Positions 26,498 to 35,793 of a stretch of 64,000 bases of DNA are shown one piece after another. How positions within the stretch are numbered: position 1 is the first letter of the stretch; each line of letters starts with the position of its first letter. The DNA is taken from positions 1 through 64,000 of the forward strand of contig NZ_JALGQH010000006.1 of the NCBI RefSeq assembly GCF_022810305.1, given 5' to 3'. The stretch is from Rhodococcus sp. ARC_M6. Lineage in GTDB: Bacteria; Actinomycetota; Actinomycetes; Mycobacteriales; Mycobacteriaceae. The notes beneath the pieces were generated by a model. That model made no database searches. It worked only from the letters and a program-made list of their open reading frames with translations, and was not told the DNA's origin. Made by a program: the position numbers and the translations under genes.

Positions 26498-28978
26498 ATG
26501 GCGCCGATCACCAGTACATACCGATTGCAGTTGCGGCCCGACGCCTTCACCCTCCATGATGCAGCAGAGTTGGTCGATTACCTTGACGGACTAGGCGTCT
26601 CGCACCTCTATCTCTCCCCCATTCTGACTGCTACCTCCGGATCGACGCATGGCTACGACGTCACCGATCCGACGACGGTTTCCGAAGGGCTCGGCGGCCG
26701 AGGTGCGGTGGTCGAACTTGCTCGTCGCGCCGGTGAACGCGGCATGGGGTTGATCGTCGATCTGGTACCCAATCACGTCGGCGTCGCCAAGCCGCAGGAA
26801 AATGCCTGGTGGTGGGATGTTCTCGCACACGGGCAGTCTTCGGAGTACGTACACTTCTTCGACATCGACTGGAACCATGACAACGGCGCTGACGGAAAGC
26901 TCGCACTCCCGGTCCTGGGACAACCGGCGGATCTTGATGCCCTGCAGATCGACTACAGCAGCGGCGCACCGCTACTCACGTTCTACGAGCACCGGTTCCC
27001 GATCATGCCGGGAACCGAATCGGGTTCGCCGAGCGAGGTTCACGAGCGACAGGCCTACCGGCTGGTCCCGTGGAACGCCGGAATCAGTACCTACCGAAGG
27101 TTCTTCACGGTCAATGAACTGGCTGCACTACGTCAGGAAGACCCCCGCGTATTCGAACTGTGCCATCGCGAACTGAAAACCTGGGTCGACGAGGGATTGA
27201 TCGACGGAGTTCGGATCGACCATCCCGACGGACTGGCCAATCCCGCAAGCTATCTCGCACAACTACGTGAACTTATCGGCCCGGACCAATGGATCGTGAT
27301 CGAGAAAATTCTCGGGCACACCGAACCGCTCGATCCACTACTCCCCGTCGACGGCACCACCGGCTACGACGCTCTGAATCAACTCGGCGGCGTTTTTGTC
27401 GATTCGCGTGCCGAACACGAACTTTCCGAACTGTCCGCAGCCTTGACTGGAAACGACGGCGATCGTGCCTGGCTCCACCACACGGAACGTCAGTTGAAAC
27501 GGGAGACCGCACGAAGTGATCTTGCGCCTGAAATCCGCCGACTGGTGCGTGCGATCCAACTCGAAACCGGAAGTCTGTGCAGCAACAAGGCGTTGAACGA
27601 CGCCGTCGTTGTAGCCGTTGCACGCATGCCCGTGTATCGCTCCGACTACAGTCCACTGGCCGGCCTGACTGCTCGCATTTTTGGTGAGATCCACGAGCTT
27701 GCTCCCGGCTACGAGGAACCGTTCAACGCTCTGGCACAAGCACTTTCCCGCGGCGGGGAAGCTGCCATCCGCTTCCAACAGATATGCGGCGCGGTGATGG
27801 CAAAATCCGTCGAGGATCGATTGTTTTACCGGACAGCACGGTTGATCTCCCGTCAGGAAGTCGGCAGCAATCCCGCCGCGTTTGCCGTGTCCGTTGCCGA
27901 ATTCCACCTCGCCAATGCCGATCGTGCACGCCTGTGGCCCAAAGCTATGACTGCCCTCTCTACTCACGACACCAAACGCGGAGAAGACGTTCGCGCGCGC
28001 ATCAGTGTGCTATCTCAGATGCCGACACTGTGGTCTCGGCTGATTCGGGATTGGGAAGAGTCGGCCCCCAGTCCTGACGCTTTGACGGGGTTGTTCCTGT
28101 GGCAGAACCTCGTCGGGTCCTGGCCGGTGGGTGAACCTGCGCCCGATTTCCGATCACGGTTTCACGCTTACGCGGAGAAAGCGATTCGCGAAGCCGCAGT
28201 GCGGACCTCGTGGAACTCTCCTGATTCGACGTTCGAGGCTGCCGTTCACCACTGGATCGACAACGTCATCGACGGCCCGGTCGGACAGTCGATTACAGAA
28301 CTGGTATTGCACATCGCACGTCACGCCTGGTCAGACTCGTTGGGCCAGAAGCTCCTTCAGATCTGCGGTCCCGGAATCCCGGATATCTACCAGGGCACCG
28401 AACTGTGGGAAGACTCCCTCGTCGACCCGGACAACCGACGCCTGGTCAACTTCGACATCCGGCGATCGATGCTGCAAAGTCCGGTGACTCCCGTCGACGC
28501 CACCGGCGGCGCGAAGTTGCACCTCGTCCGGACAGCTTTGCAGCTCAGACGTAAGAACCCCGACTGGTTCGTGGGCGGAACCTATCGGCCGATTCTGGCG
28601 TCAGGTGCCAGATCCGGCCACGTCATCGCGTTCTCGCGGGGACCGGTGGGAGAGGAACCCACAGTCATCGCGGTGACGACACGCCACTCGGTGATTCTGG
28701 CCGATCACGGATGGGGCGACACAACGCTCAATCTTCCGGACGGTGACTGGACCGATATCTTGAACGGACGCCCGGTCACGTCGAATCGGATGCTGGCCAT
28801 CCTTGCCGGTAGCCCGACGGCTCTGTTGGTCCGCCACACGCCCACATCGCCGAGCAACAGCAGCTCCCCACCCGCCGCCGGCACTCGCCGAACAATCGAC
28901 CCGAACCCAGCCGGCACCCAACCGACTCGACGATCACCCACGACCGGGACATGTCATCACCCCGGGTCACAAGCCTGA
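26498..28978 (+). CDS. treY: Maltooligosyl trehalose synthase
   Basis: TreY converts the reducing end of maltooligosaccharides to a trehalosyl unit (EC 5.4.99.15). TSTYRLQLRPDAFTLHDAAE is the characteristic start; GH13 catalytic residues lie in DGVRIDHPDGL, VIEKILGHTEPL and ALSTHDTKRGEDVRAR, and GIPDIYQGTELW is also conserved. ATG 26498 has AAGGAG. The core ends near residue 780 (SPTALLVRHT), after which about 45 Ser/Pro/Thr-rich residues follow. Such a tail is not typical, and treZ, normally next, is 17.5 kb away, so the 3' end may have been rewritten by a rearrangement. Confidence 0.92.
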   Translation: MAPITSTYRLQLRPDAFTLHDAAELVDYLDGLGVSHLYLSPILTATSGSTHGYDVTDPTTVSEGLGGRGAVVELARRAGERGMGLIVDLVPNHVGVAKPQENAWWWDVLAHGQSSEYVHFFDIDWNHDNGADGKLALPVLGQPADLDALQIDYSSGAPLLTFYEHRFPIMPGTESGSPSEVHERQAYRLVPWNAGISTYRRFFTVNELAALRQEDPRVFELCHRELKTWVDEGLIDGVRIDHPDGLANPASYLAQLRELIGPDQWIVIEKILGHTEPLDPLLPVDGTTGYDALNQLGGVFVDSRAEHELSELSAALTGNDGDRAWLHHTERQLKRETARSDLAPEIRRLVRAIQLETGSLCSNKALNDAVVVAVARMPVYRSDYSPLAGLTARIFGEIHELAPGYEEPFNALAQALSRGGEAAIRFQQICGAVMAKSVEDRLFYRTARLISRQEVGSNPAAFAVSVAEFHLANADRARLWPKAMTALSTHDTKRGEDVRARISVLSQMPTLWSRLIRDWEESAPSPDALTGLFLWQNLVGSWPVGEPAPDFRSRFHAYAEKAIREAAVRTSWNSPDSTFEAAVHHWIDNVIDGPVGQSITELVLHIARHAWSDSLGQKLLQICGPGIPDIYQGTELWEDSLVDPDNRRLVNFDIRRSMLQSPVTPVDATGGAKLHLVRTALQLRRKNPDWFVGGTYRPILASGARSGHVIAFSRGPVGEEPTVIAVTTRHSVILADHGWGDTTLNLPDGDWTDILNGRPVTSNRMLAILAGSPTALLVRHTPTSPSNSSSPPAAGTRRTIDPNPAGTQPTRRSPTTGTCHHPGSQA

Positions 28979-29327
28979 AACGGCACAACTTCCCTACACG
29001 AACCTGTAATCTCACCCAGTTCCCAGGGTCGACCGCATACATGCCCTCGTCGTCGATCCACATGTCCCGACCGGGAGCCACGCACACCGCGTCGACAGCG
29101 CAGCGCGCAGCGCCAACGCACCGATCCGCCGTTCTCGAAGGGTCACGACAGGAGAAGCCGCACAAGTTCGGCTTGGCGGTGCGTGCCGGTCTTGTCGAAA
29201 TTGTGCTGGAGGTGGGTCCTGATGGCACTGTCACGTTAAGCAATCAAGCGCTGATTGTGGTCGATCCGTGCTCGGAAACCTCCCCCCTCATACTGTCTAA
29301 CAAGCTGGGGGTTTCGTCGTGCAGCAA
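28979..29327. other. Gap after treY with a LuxR-type HTH remnant
   Basis: On the minus strand, 29235-29143 reads RDSAIRTHLQHNFDKTGTHR followed by QAELVRLLLS and TGA, the recognition-helix end of a LuxR/NarL-type DNA-binding domain, without the rest of the protein (a TAA lies just upstream in the frame). A second minus-strand stretch around 28990-29110 looks protein-like but is unrecognised. No intact gene is supportable here. Confidence 0.5.
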
Positions 29328-30326
29328 TCAAGAAATCGAAGATTCCACGAATGCGGTCGCTTCGGCCTGGGACTCAAGAAATGTCACTCCCGGAGCTATG
29401 TTCAAGTAATCCTCGTAGATCGCCCGGACCTTGCCGTTCGCGTTGTCGAATGCGGCTACTTCACGTCCGATCAGCACGGCCAGGATTGTTGCGTGGAGTC
29501 TGTCGGTAACTACTACCGTTCCGTCCGACAGATTAGCGATTGCACGATTAACCGCTGCGGCGGAAATCTTCTCGTAAAACTTTGCGACGGTAGGCTGCAA
29601 TCGTCTGCCAAGTTTCGGGAACTGCATCGCAAACGCGGCGGGGATATGCAGGTAGTGCCACTGAGGCGCGCTACCGATCTCCCAGTCTCGCTGCCTGACG
29701 GTGACCCCACTGCTCGGCAGGTATCCGTTCTCTGGGATCGACTCCGAATCGGCGCGCTTGAGGTACAACACATCTACTGAAGCTTTGCCTGCGGGTTTCA
29801 GTGCGCCAACCCCGAATGCCAAGTCAGGACAGAACACAACCCTGCAGGTGGGGAACCAGGCACGTGCCTTGCGCAGGCTTACAGTGTCTCTGATCAGAAT
29901 GGTCAGATCCGGATGAGCGCCGAAAATCGACTTCGCCGCCGTGAGGCGAGGCGACTCGTCGGAAAAGTCCACGCTCTGGGGCAGTTGGATGATCTGTCGA
30001 TCCGGGAAATCCTGAATGACGCGCTCTCGAAAATCTTGGTCGACAGTCCACCGATCGCCGAGGTTTCCGCCACCGGTCAGAAGGATGGGCCCGTCTGGTA
30101 CTAAGTCGCGAAGTATCGCGGCGTCGTACCTTAAAGGATCCGCGGTGTAGTCGACTTGAACACTCAACTGCTTGAGGTACTTCAACTGCCCGAGCCAGAT
30201 CAGATGATCGCCCGCGTTGAAGTGATCCGGAAAATCAAGAAGCGCAACACTCTGCCCGGGCTCGAAAAGGGTTCGCAGGACCGTCAGCGTGGCGGTCTGA
30301 ATTTTGTCGATCGCAATTGTTTCCAT
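29328..30326 (-). CDS. Polysaccharide pyruvyl transferase family protein
   Basis: The protein shows the family pattern: VALLDFPDHFNAGDHLIWLG, PILLTGGGNLGDRW, IQLPQSVDFSDES and the C-terminal VVTDRLHATILAVLIGREV. Such enzymes transfer pyruvate ketals from PEP to extracellular polysaccharide sugars. I chose ATG 30326 (333-codon frame, METIAIDK start); a TTG at 30401 is also open but has no ribosome-binding site. It is divergent from a family-2 glycosyltransferase, so both may modify the same surface glycan. Lower G+C than the neighbouring tre genes suggests acquisition. Confidence 0.82.
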   Translation of the reverse strand: METIAIDKIQTATLTVLRTLFEPGQSVALLDFPDHFNAGDHLIWLGQLKYLKQLSVQVDYTADPLRYDAAILRDLVPDGPILLTGGGNLGDRWTVDQDFRERVIQDFPDRQIIQLPQSVDFSDESPRLTAAKSIFGAHPDLTILIRDTVSLRKARAWFPTCRVVFCPDLAFGVGALKPAGKASVDVLYLKRADSESIPENGYLPSSGVTVRQRDWEIGSAPQWHYLHIPAAFAMQFPKLGRRLQPTVAKFYEKISAAAVNRAIANLSDGTVVVTDRLHATILAVLIGREVAAFDNANGKVRAIYEDYLNIAPGVTFLESQAEATAFVESSIS

Positions 30327-30430
30327 TGCGAGAAGTATCGCTCCTGATCGCAGTTGACGCCTAACCTCGCCTTCTATTCTCAACACGGAGGTAGTTAGCA
30401 AAACTTTAGACTGAACGGTATATTCGACAA

Positions 30431-31309
30431 GTGCCCCCCAGTCTCGTCTCGGTCGTCATTCCCACGTACAACGGCGTCGATGTCATCGACGAACAACTTC
30501 AAGCGCTGTCTTCACAGCAATACGACGGTTCGATGGAAGTGATTGTCAGCGACAACAACTCCACAGACGGGTTGCGGAACTTCATTGAGGATCATCCGCA
30601 GGCAGGCCGACTGAACCTGCGGTGGGTGTCGGCTTCCTGTAAGCAAGGAATTTCCCATGCGCGAAATATCGGAGTAGCCGCAGCGTCCGGCGATTTTGTC
30701 GCATTCTGCGATGCGGACGATCGGGTTCACCCGACATGGCTGAGCGCATTGGTCGATGCCGCCCCCGGAGCGGACCTCGTCAGTGGCGCGCTGGAAACGG
30801 CGTCGATCAATTCGGATGAGGTTCAGATGTGGCGACGCCTTGAGCCTCGGGACGAACCGTACTCGTACGCGACATACTTGCCCCACGCGATGGGCTGCAA
30901 TTTCGGCGTATGGAAGTCGTCCTACCAGGCAGTCGGCGGCTGCGATGAAGACATGCTGATCGGCGAAGATGTGGATATTTCCTGGCGGATGCAGCAGGCC
31001 GGAATGACATTTGCCTACGAACCGAGCGCGCTGGTGGCATACCGCTTACGCGAAGGGTTGAAGGCAGTATGGAAGCAAGCACAGGCGTACGGCACCGCAG
31101 ACGCGATCCTGTACGCAAAACATCGCCACCATGGATTCCGCCGATCATCCTTTCGCTCAGTCGCCACTGAGGTTGCAGGACTTCTTCTTCTCAATCCTCT
31201 TGTCCCACAAGCTTTGACAAGTCTGCCACGCGGCAAGTGGGTCACCCACGCCGGGCACCTGAGTGGACGGATCGTTGGCAGCGTTAGCCAGCGTGTGTTC
31301 TACCTCTGA
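30431..31309 (+). CDS. Glycosyltransferase family 2
   Basis: The GT-A fold is clear: VSVVIPTYNGVDVIDEQLQA at the start, the VIVSDNNSTDGL nucleotide-binding block, HARNIGVAAASGDFVAFCDA and then DDR as the metal-binding DXD motif, and the catalytic-base region EDVDISWRMQQAG. It has 292 aa and no strong membrane anchor, so it is cytosolic or peripheral. GTG at 30431 lies close behind the divergent promoter region and lacks a clear ribosome-binding site. It is followed by a strong terminator. The acceptor sugar is unknown; the adjacent pyruvyltransferase suggests exopolysaccharide or cell-wall glycan synthesis. Confidence 0.88.
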   Translation: MPPSLVSVVIPTYNGVDVIDEQLQALSSQQYDGSMEVIVSDNNSTDGLRNFIEDHPQAGRLNLRWVSASCKQGISHARNIGVAAASGDFVAFCDADDRVHPTWLSALVDAAPGADLVSGALETASINSDEVQMWRRLEPRDEPYSYATYLPHAMGCNFGVWKSSYQAVGGCDEDMLIGEDVDISWRMQQAGMTFAYEPSALVAYRLREGLKAVWKQAQAYGTADAILYAKHRHHGFRRSSFRSVATEVAGLLLLNPLVPQALTSLPRGKWVTHAGHLSGRIVGSVSQRVFYL

Positions 31310-31315
31310 CAGACA

Positions 31316-31353
31316 AAAAGCTCCCCACTCCAATATGGGAGTGGGGAGCTTTT
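31316..31353 (+). terminator. Strong rho-independent terminator after the glycosyltransferase
   Basis: AAAAGCTCCCCACTCC and GGAGTGGGGAGCTTTT form a 16-bp stem around a short loop (AATATG), starting 6 bp after the stop codon and ending in a T-run. The A-run on the other side would make it work in both directions. Confidence 0.9.
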
Positions 31354-31470
31354 CATTTGCTAGGTCCGTGCGTGCCAGGGTGAGTTGAGTCCACCGATTC
31401 ACAGCAACCCCACCTGATGCAGGGCGAGATACGGACCGACCGAACATGACCACCGCGACCGCACCAGCGA

Positions 31471-31962
31471 TCACAGACCACAACGAACCGAGGGAGTAAG
31501 CACATCCAGAGCCGACGGACCGCGCTGGCGCCGCATATTCGGAAATCGGGCTGATCGGATCCTGATCTGGGTAACCGATGATTCCCTCACCGCGACTTCT
31601 CTCGACAAGACGGCAGCGAGATAATCCTCGTGGCGCCATCCATCGCTGCGGGACTGCTCCGCGAGCCGTACTGCCGATTCCCGAATACGCGGCGCCTTCA
31701 TCACCTGGGCGTAGTGCTCGATGTCCTTGACCGGATCCACGGCACCCATCCTGCACCCAATCATCATTACATGATGCAGCGCAGCAGAATTCAACTCCGA
31801 CGCTCGATCGTAGTCGCCCAGATCCCCGACCAACTGGTCCGCATCGCCGGCAGTCGGTGCCGGGTTCTGGAACTGCTCTCGCAACCGGGCGGCCGATTCC
31901 ACGAGCAGTGGATCAGTGACGGTCAGCCCCCGAGACGATCGCCGTTCGCGCTCGGCGAGCAC
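31471..31962 (-). pseudogene. istB: IS21 IstB N-terminal fragment fused to unrecognised sequence
   Basis: The part from 31756 to 31540 matches the start of IstB: VKDIEHYAQVMKAPRIRESA, RLAEQSRSDGWRHEDYLAAV and REVAVRESS, followed by LRIRS-type residues up to a proline. The ATPase Walker motifs that should come next are absent, and the frame continues into unrelated Arg-rich sequence to 31471. The upstream 70 codons (GTG 31962) are not recognisable as IstA. The piece shows that an IS21-type element once stood here. Confidence 0.62.
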
Positions 31963-32006
31963 TCGACCTTATTTGTTGACTGAATCCTGACCTCGAGGAT
32001 GCCCCC

Positions 32007-32621
32007 TCACTCCTCGCGGATGGAGGTGTTCACTTCGTCCGAATCTCGATTCTGCGGAGCGGACCAATTGGCCAACATCGAATCGAGTGCCTCGAGGATC
32101 CTGGACCAACTTTCGGCGCTGTCCGGTGCACTGTGGCTGAACGATCCGCCCAACTCGAGGCTGGCATATCCATGGAAAACGCTGCCCAACAGACGAACTG
32201 CATGAATCTGGTCAAGGTCGGTAAGGTTGTACCCGCGCAGAATTGACCGCATCATCTGCGAGTGTCTGAAGCCCGCACTCGCGGCCGCAATCTCCGGGGT
32301 AAGGCGCATCTGTGACGCGGCGTACCGACCGGGGTGCGTCCTCGCGTAGTTGCGATAGACGTTCGCGAAAGCGGTCAAGGCGTCACGGCCGGACCGACCG
32401 GCCACGGCGTCGGCAGCCTGGTCGGCCATCTCTTCCAATGCGAGCAGCGTGATTCTGGTTTTGAGGTCGTGCGAACTCTTCACGTGGGAGTACAGGCTTG
32501 CACCCTTGACGTCGAACACTCTGGCGACTGCCGATACGGTGACCTGCTCGAAGCCGACTTCGTCGGCCAATTCGGCACCCGCCATGGCGAGGCGTTCGGG
32601 CGTGAGTCCTGCGCGAGGCAT
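32007..32621 (-). CDS. TetR-family regulator with WHG-type C-terminal domain
   Basis: An N-terminal TetR helix-turn-helix (LTPERLAMAGAELADEVGFE, then VTVSAVARVFDVKGASLYSHVK) precedes a ligand domain containing the HGYASLELGGSF motif of TetR_C_33 proteins. ATG 32621 has AGGA upstream; longer in-frame starts would run through the operator. It is divergent from the SGNH hydrolase, and a perfect palindrome lies between, so it most likely represses both genes. Confidence 0.87.
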   Translation of the reverse strand: MPRAGLTPERLAMAGAELADEVGFEQVTVSAVARVFDVKGASLYSHVKSSHDLKTRITLLALEEMADQAADAVAGRSGRDALTAFANVYRNYARTHPGRYAASQMRLTPEIAAASAGFRHSQMMRSILRGYNLTDLDQIHAVRLLGSVFHGYASLELGGSFSHSAPDSAESWSRILEALDSMLANWSAPQNRDSDEVNTSIREE

Positions 32622-32656
32622 ATCCGTTGGTCCTGTTCGTGGAAAAGAAAAATCCG

Positions 32657-32679
32657 TTTGCCTATAGAGCATAGGCAAA
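32657..32679. promoter_or_regulatory. TetR operator palindrome
   Basis: TTTGCCTAT-AGAGC-ATAGGCAAA is a perfect 9-5-9 inverted repeat, 36 bp upstream of the TetR start and 51 bp before the SGNH hydrolase start. Its symmetry and location in the divergent region make it the probable binding site of the TetR protein. Confidence 0.8.
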
Positions 32680-32729
32680 TTACTGTGCACTGTAGCAAAA
32701 CCTACGCGAACTATGTACAGGTGAACAAC

Positions 32730-33911
32730 ATGCACAGCCAGAGCAACTGGACTACTACCGTAATTTCCGAGGACATCGTGCGCGGAGCCCTCGAGCTCGA
32801 GCGGACCGAACGCGGTGTGCTGACACACCGTTTACCCGCCCGGGCTCGCACACAATTCGCTGACGGGCGGATGGCAATGGCGCAATCACAACCATCCGGA
32901 GTGCGACTGGTGTTCCGCACCAGCGCTACGGCCATCGAACTCGACACTTTGCCCACGAAAATGATCTACACGGGTGCCCCGCCACGACCACAAGGGGTGT
33001 ACGACCTGATCGTCGACGGCGAACTAGCCGGGCACGCAAGTGCCACGGGCGGAAACACGGTGACGATCGACATGGCTACCGGTATCGCCCAGAGAGAGTC
33101 CGGACCCGTCAGCACCATCCGTTTCGCGGACCTGCCCGCTCGATCAAAGACCGTCGAGATCTGGTTGCCGCACAACGAAACCACCGAACTTGTCGCATTG
33201 CGGACCGATGCTCCACTCGAACTCGAGGTCGACACGGCGCGCCGCGTGTGGCTCCATTACGGTAGCTCGATCAGCCAAGGCTCCGGCGCTGAAAGTCCCT
33301 CCGGTACTTGGCCTGCTCTAGCCGCCTCCCTCGGCGGCGTGGATCTGATCAACCTCGGGTTCAGTGGCAGCGCTCTGCTCGACCAGTACGCCGCCCGCGC
33401 GATGCGAGACACTCCAGCTGACCTGATCAGCATCAAGATGGGCATCAATCTGGTCAACTCCGACGTGATGCGGCTGCGGGCCTTCACATCAGCAGTGCAC
33501 GGTTTCCTCGACACGGTCCGCGACGGCCATCCGGCGTCTCCACTGTTGGTCGTTTCGCCTCTCTATTGCCCTATCCACGAGGACACGCCAGGACCTGGCG
33601 CCTTCGATTTCGAAGCGCTCGCCAGAGGCGAAATGCGGTTCGTTGCCACCGGAGATCCCGCCGAGCGCGCAGCCGGCAAGTTGACGCTGCGCATTGTTCG
33701 GGAAGAGTTGGCGCGCATCGTAACCCAGCGAGCCGTCGATGATCCCAATCTGCATTACGTCGACGGGTGTGATCTCTACGGTGCTGCCGAGAACGCGGAG
33801 TTGCCGCTTCCCGATCAACTCCATCCGGACGCCGCAACCCATCGTCTGATCGGCGAACGCTTTGCCAAACGTGCATTCGCGGGCAACGGCATATTCGCGG
33901 GCAAGGTGTGA
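32730..33911 (+). CDS. SGNH/GDSL-family esterase
   Basis: The C-terminal half is an SGNH hydrolase: the nucleophile serine in LHYGSSISQGSG, NLGFSGSALLD, the KMGINLVNSD block and the catalytic Asp-His in LPDQLHPDAATHRLIGERF. An N-terminal beta-sandwich of about 165 residues (RLVFRTSATAIELDT) resembles the carbohydrate-esterase accessory domain in related GDSL proteins. No signal peptide is visible, so it acts in the cytoplasm. ATG 32730 follows AGGTG. Divergence from a TetR gene across an operator suggests induction by an ester substrate. Confidence 0.85.
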   Translation: MHSQSNWTTTVISEDIVRGALELERTERGVLTHRLPARARTQFADGRMAMAQSQPSGVRLVFRTSATAIELDTLPTKMIYTGAPPRPQGVYDLIVDGELAGHASATGGNTVTIDMATGIAQRESGPVSTIRFADLPARSKTVEIWLPHNETTELVALRTDAPLELEVDTARRVWLHYGSSISQGSGAESPSGTWPALAASLGGVDLINLGFSGSALLDQYAARAMRDTPADLISIKMGINLVNSDVMRLRAFTSAVHGFLDTVRDGHPASPLLVVSPLYCPIHEDTPGPGAFDFEALARGEMRFVATGDPAERAAGKLTLRIVREELARIVTQRAVDDPNLHYVDGCDLYGAAENAELPLPDQLHPDAATHRLIGERFAKRAFAGNGIFAGKV

Positions 33912-33930
33912 TCGCGCAATCTGGTTCGGC

Positions 33931-34088
33931 TCACACCACGGTGAGACGAATGAGTGGGTACTCGCGATCGGACTTGCTCTGATACTTGGCGATTCGCGGG
34001 TTGCGCGGTGGACACCTGCTGCCACGCATCCTCGCGATCGTCGCCTTCGAGTTCGTGAGCCGTCACTGGTACGGGAATGCCCACTGAC
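33931..34088 (-). pseudogene. Ddn-like deazaflavin-dependent nitroreductase, C-terminal fragment
   Basis: Minus-strand sequence reads VTAHELEGDDREDAWQQVST, then after a one-base shift KYQSKSDREYPLIRLTVV and TGA at 33931. The closing SDREYPLI pattern is that of F420-dependent Ddn-family proteins; the intact gene at 54.6-55.0 kb ends [14 protein letters not shown]. Only about 50 codons remain, and the upstream sequence does not continue the family. Confidence 0.5.
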
Positions 34089-34411
34089 CCGTTTCCGCAG
34101 ACGCGCTGCTGCTCGGTCTCCGGATCAGCGGAGTCTCGGTGTCGTCATAGTGCGCTATTCCGTCACCGTGTCCATGGATTCCTGTCTCCACGAGCTGCGC
34201 CCTCGTCGACAACGTGCTCGTCGGGCATGAAATGCTCCTGGTCTGTCGGTTGATCCGGTGAGGACGTCCGTCTTCCTCTGAGGCGGCGGGAGTACCAGCG
34301 ATGACTGGTCACACATCCGCCCACATCGACTACCGACCTTAAAGTGCAGCAACGGATTTCGAAGACCCTCACCCGACACGCGAAATCAATTGCGTTAAAT
34401 CTCAACGATAC
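34089..34411. other. 323-bp gap, nothing recognised
   Basis: No coding frame with a ribosome-binding site, hairpin or repeat was supportable between the Ddn-like fragment and the flavoprotein gene. Confidence 0.4.
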
Positions 34412-35527
34412 TCACGTCCAACTGTAGAAGATCGGACGGCGCGGCAGGATGCCCCAGTCCGTGGTCGACGAGCAGATTCGCTCCTTAACGAACGCACCTA
34501 CCCGGCCGCCGACGACCAACCTCGTCACCAGGTCAGCGCTGGTCGTGCGTTGAAACACCCCCGCTTGTCGTCCCAGACTGACACACTGCCCGACAAACTT
34601 CGCTGCAACCGGTTTCGGAGCGGAGCCGTCTAGTCTGCGCTTGATGGTTTCTGCGGCATGAACTCCCGTAGGACGTGCGGCCTGGCAACTCATCCGGAAC
34701 GAGAGATCGCTGATCGCGACGGCGTCGCCGGCTCCCACGATGTCGGGGTGGGTGATGCATTCCAATTGGCGGTCCACCTTCAGTCGGCCGATACCGTCGA
34801 CAGGAAGACCACTCCGTCGGGCAAGGTCGGGGACGCCGAATTCCGTGGTGAGTACCGCGCAATCAGTTGGAATGGCACGGCCGTCGGAAAGCTCACACGA
34901 CCGCTTCCCGATCCGCGTGACCCGCGATCCGGTGATGATCTCGACGCCAAGAGTCGTCAATGTGCGAACGATCATCGATCGTGCCTTCTCCGAAAGCTCC
35001 GGAGCAAGAACACCTCCGGTGAGCAACGTGATTCGACCACCTCGCTTCTCGGCAAGTTCGGCGGCGGTCTCGATGCCTGTGAGCCCACCGCCGACGACGC
35101 TGATCGAGGCGTCATGTGCCAGTGTCGCGAGCTTCGATTTGAGACGTATCGCGTCCTCGAATTCTGAGATGGCGAAACCGTACTCAGTAGCGCCCGCGAT
35201 CGCACTGCGACTCTGGCGACTTCCTACGGCGTAGACCAGGTAGTCGTAGTGCAGTGTCCTGCCGCCATCGAGAACGAGATGCTTTGTGGCGGCGTCGATA
35301 TCAGCGACAGTTGCGACGACGAGGGTTGCCCGCTGTGGCAGCGCCCTAGCGAGGGACACCGTCGCGTCGTAGTCCCCCGCGACCATCTGATGAAGCCGAA
35401 TCCGCTGCACGAAACAATTCCGTGGATTCACGATGGTCACCGAGATTCCCGACGATCCGCGCAGCAGACGCTTTGCGGCCATCACTCCTGCGTAGCCTGC
35501 ACCGATAATGACAACATGCGTGCCCAT
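34412..35527 (-). CDS. FAD-dependent NAD(P)H dehydrogenase (NDH-2-like)
   Basis: The protein has two dinucleotide-binding motifs: THVVIIGAGYAGVMAAKRL at the start for FAD and SISVVGGGLTGIETAAEL near residue 150 for NAD(P)H, plus the ADIVGAGDAVAI-type FAD motif late in the chain. The 371-aa length fits NDH-2/AIF-like flavoproteins that pass electrons to quinones. A C-terminal membrane-binding helix pair is not evident. ATG 35527 has GGGGAAG five bases upstream. It stands alone; no regulator is adjacent. Confidence 0.87.
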   Translation of the reverse strand: MGTHVVIIGAGYAGVMAAKRLLRGSSGISVTIVNPRNCFVQRIRLHQMVAGDYDATVSLARALPQRATLVVATVADIDAATKHLVLDGGRTLHYDYLVYAVGSRQSRSAIAGATEYGFAISEFEDAIRLKSKLATLAHDASISVVGGGLTGIETAAELAEKRGGRITLLTGGVLAPELSEKARSMIVRTLTTLGVEIITGSRVTRIGKRSCELSDGRAIPTDCAVLTTEFGVPDLARRSGLPVDGIGRLKVDRQLECITHPDIVGAGDAVAISDLSFRMSCQAARPTGVHAAETIKRRLDGSAPKPVAAKFVGQCVSLGRQAGVFQRTTSADLVTRLVVGGRVGAFVKERICSSTTDWGILPRRPIFYSWT

Positions 35528-35793
35528 ACTTCCCCATTTCACCGTTGACGCGGATAGAGGCAAGATCTTGTTTCCGACGGTATAGAGCACACACACCAGA
35601 ACGCTATGGCGACAGACACATTCCGTTGCCCATGTGCTGCGCATCTTGTTAGGTGGGCTCAGGCGTCGACCCGGCAGGCTACGGCTGGTCCGATTTCGCC
35701 AGACATCACACTCACTGACCTACCCGCCCCAACGTCATTGGCCTCGCAGTGAAAGTCGATCACACGGCAGGAGCACACAGATACAATCCGGCG

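Noticed and set aside
28776-29243. 155-codon minus-strand gene after treY
   Set aside because: Half of it is antisense to treY, and the rest is in a different frame from the recognisable LuxR-HTH fragment.
32334-32729. N-terminal extension of the SGNH esterase
   Set aside because: The open frame upstream of 32730 is antisense to the TetR gene and runs through the operator; a ribosome-binding site supports ATG 32730.
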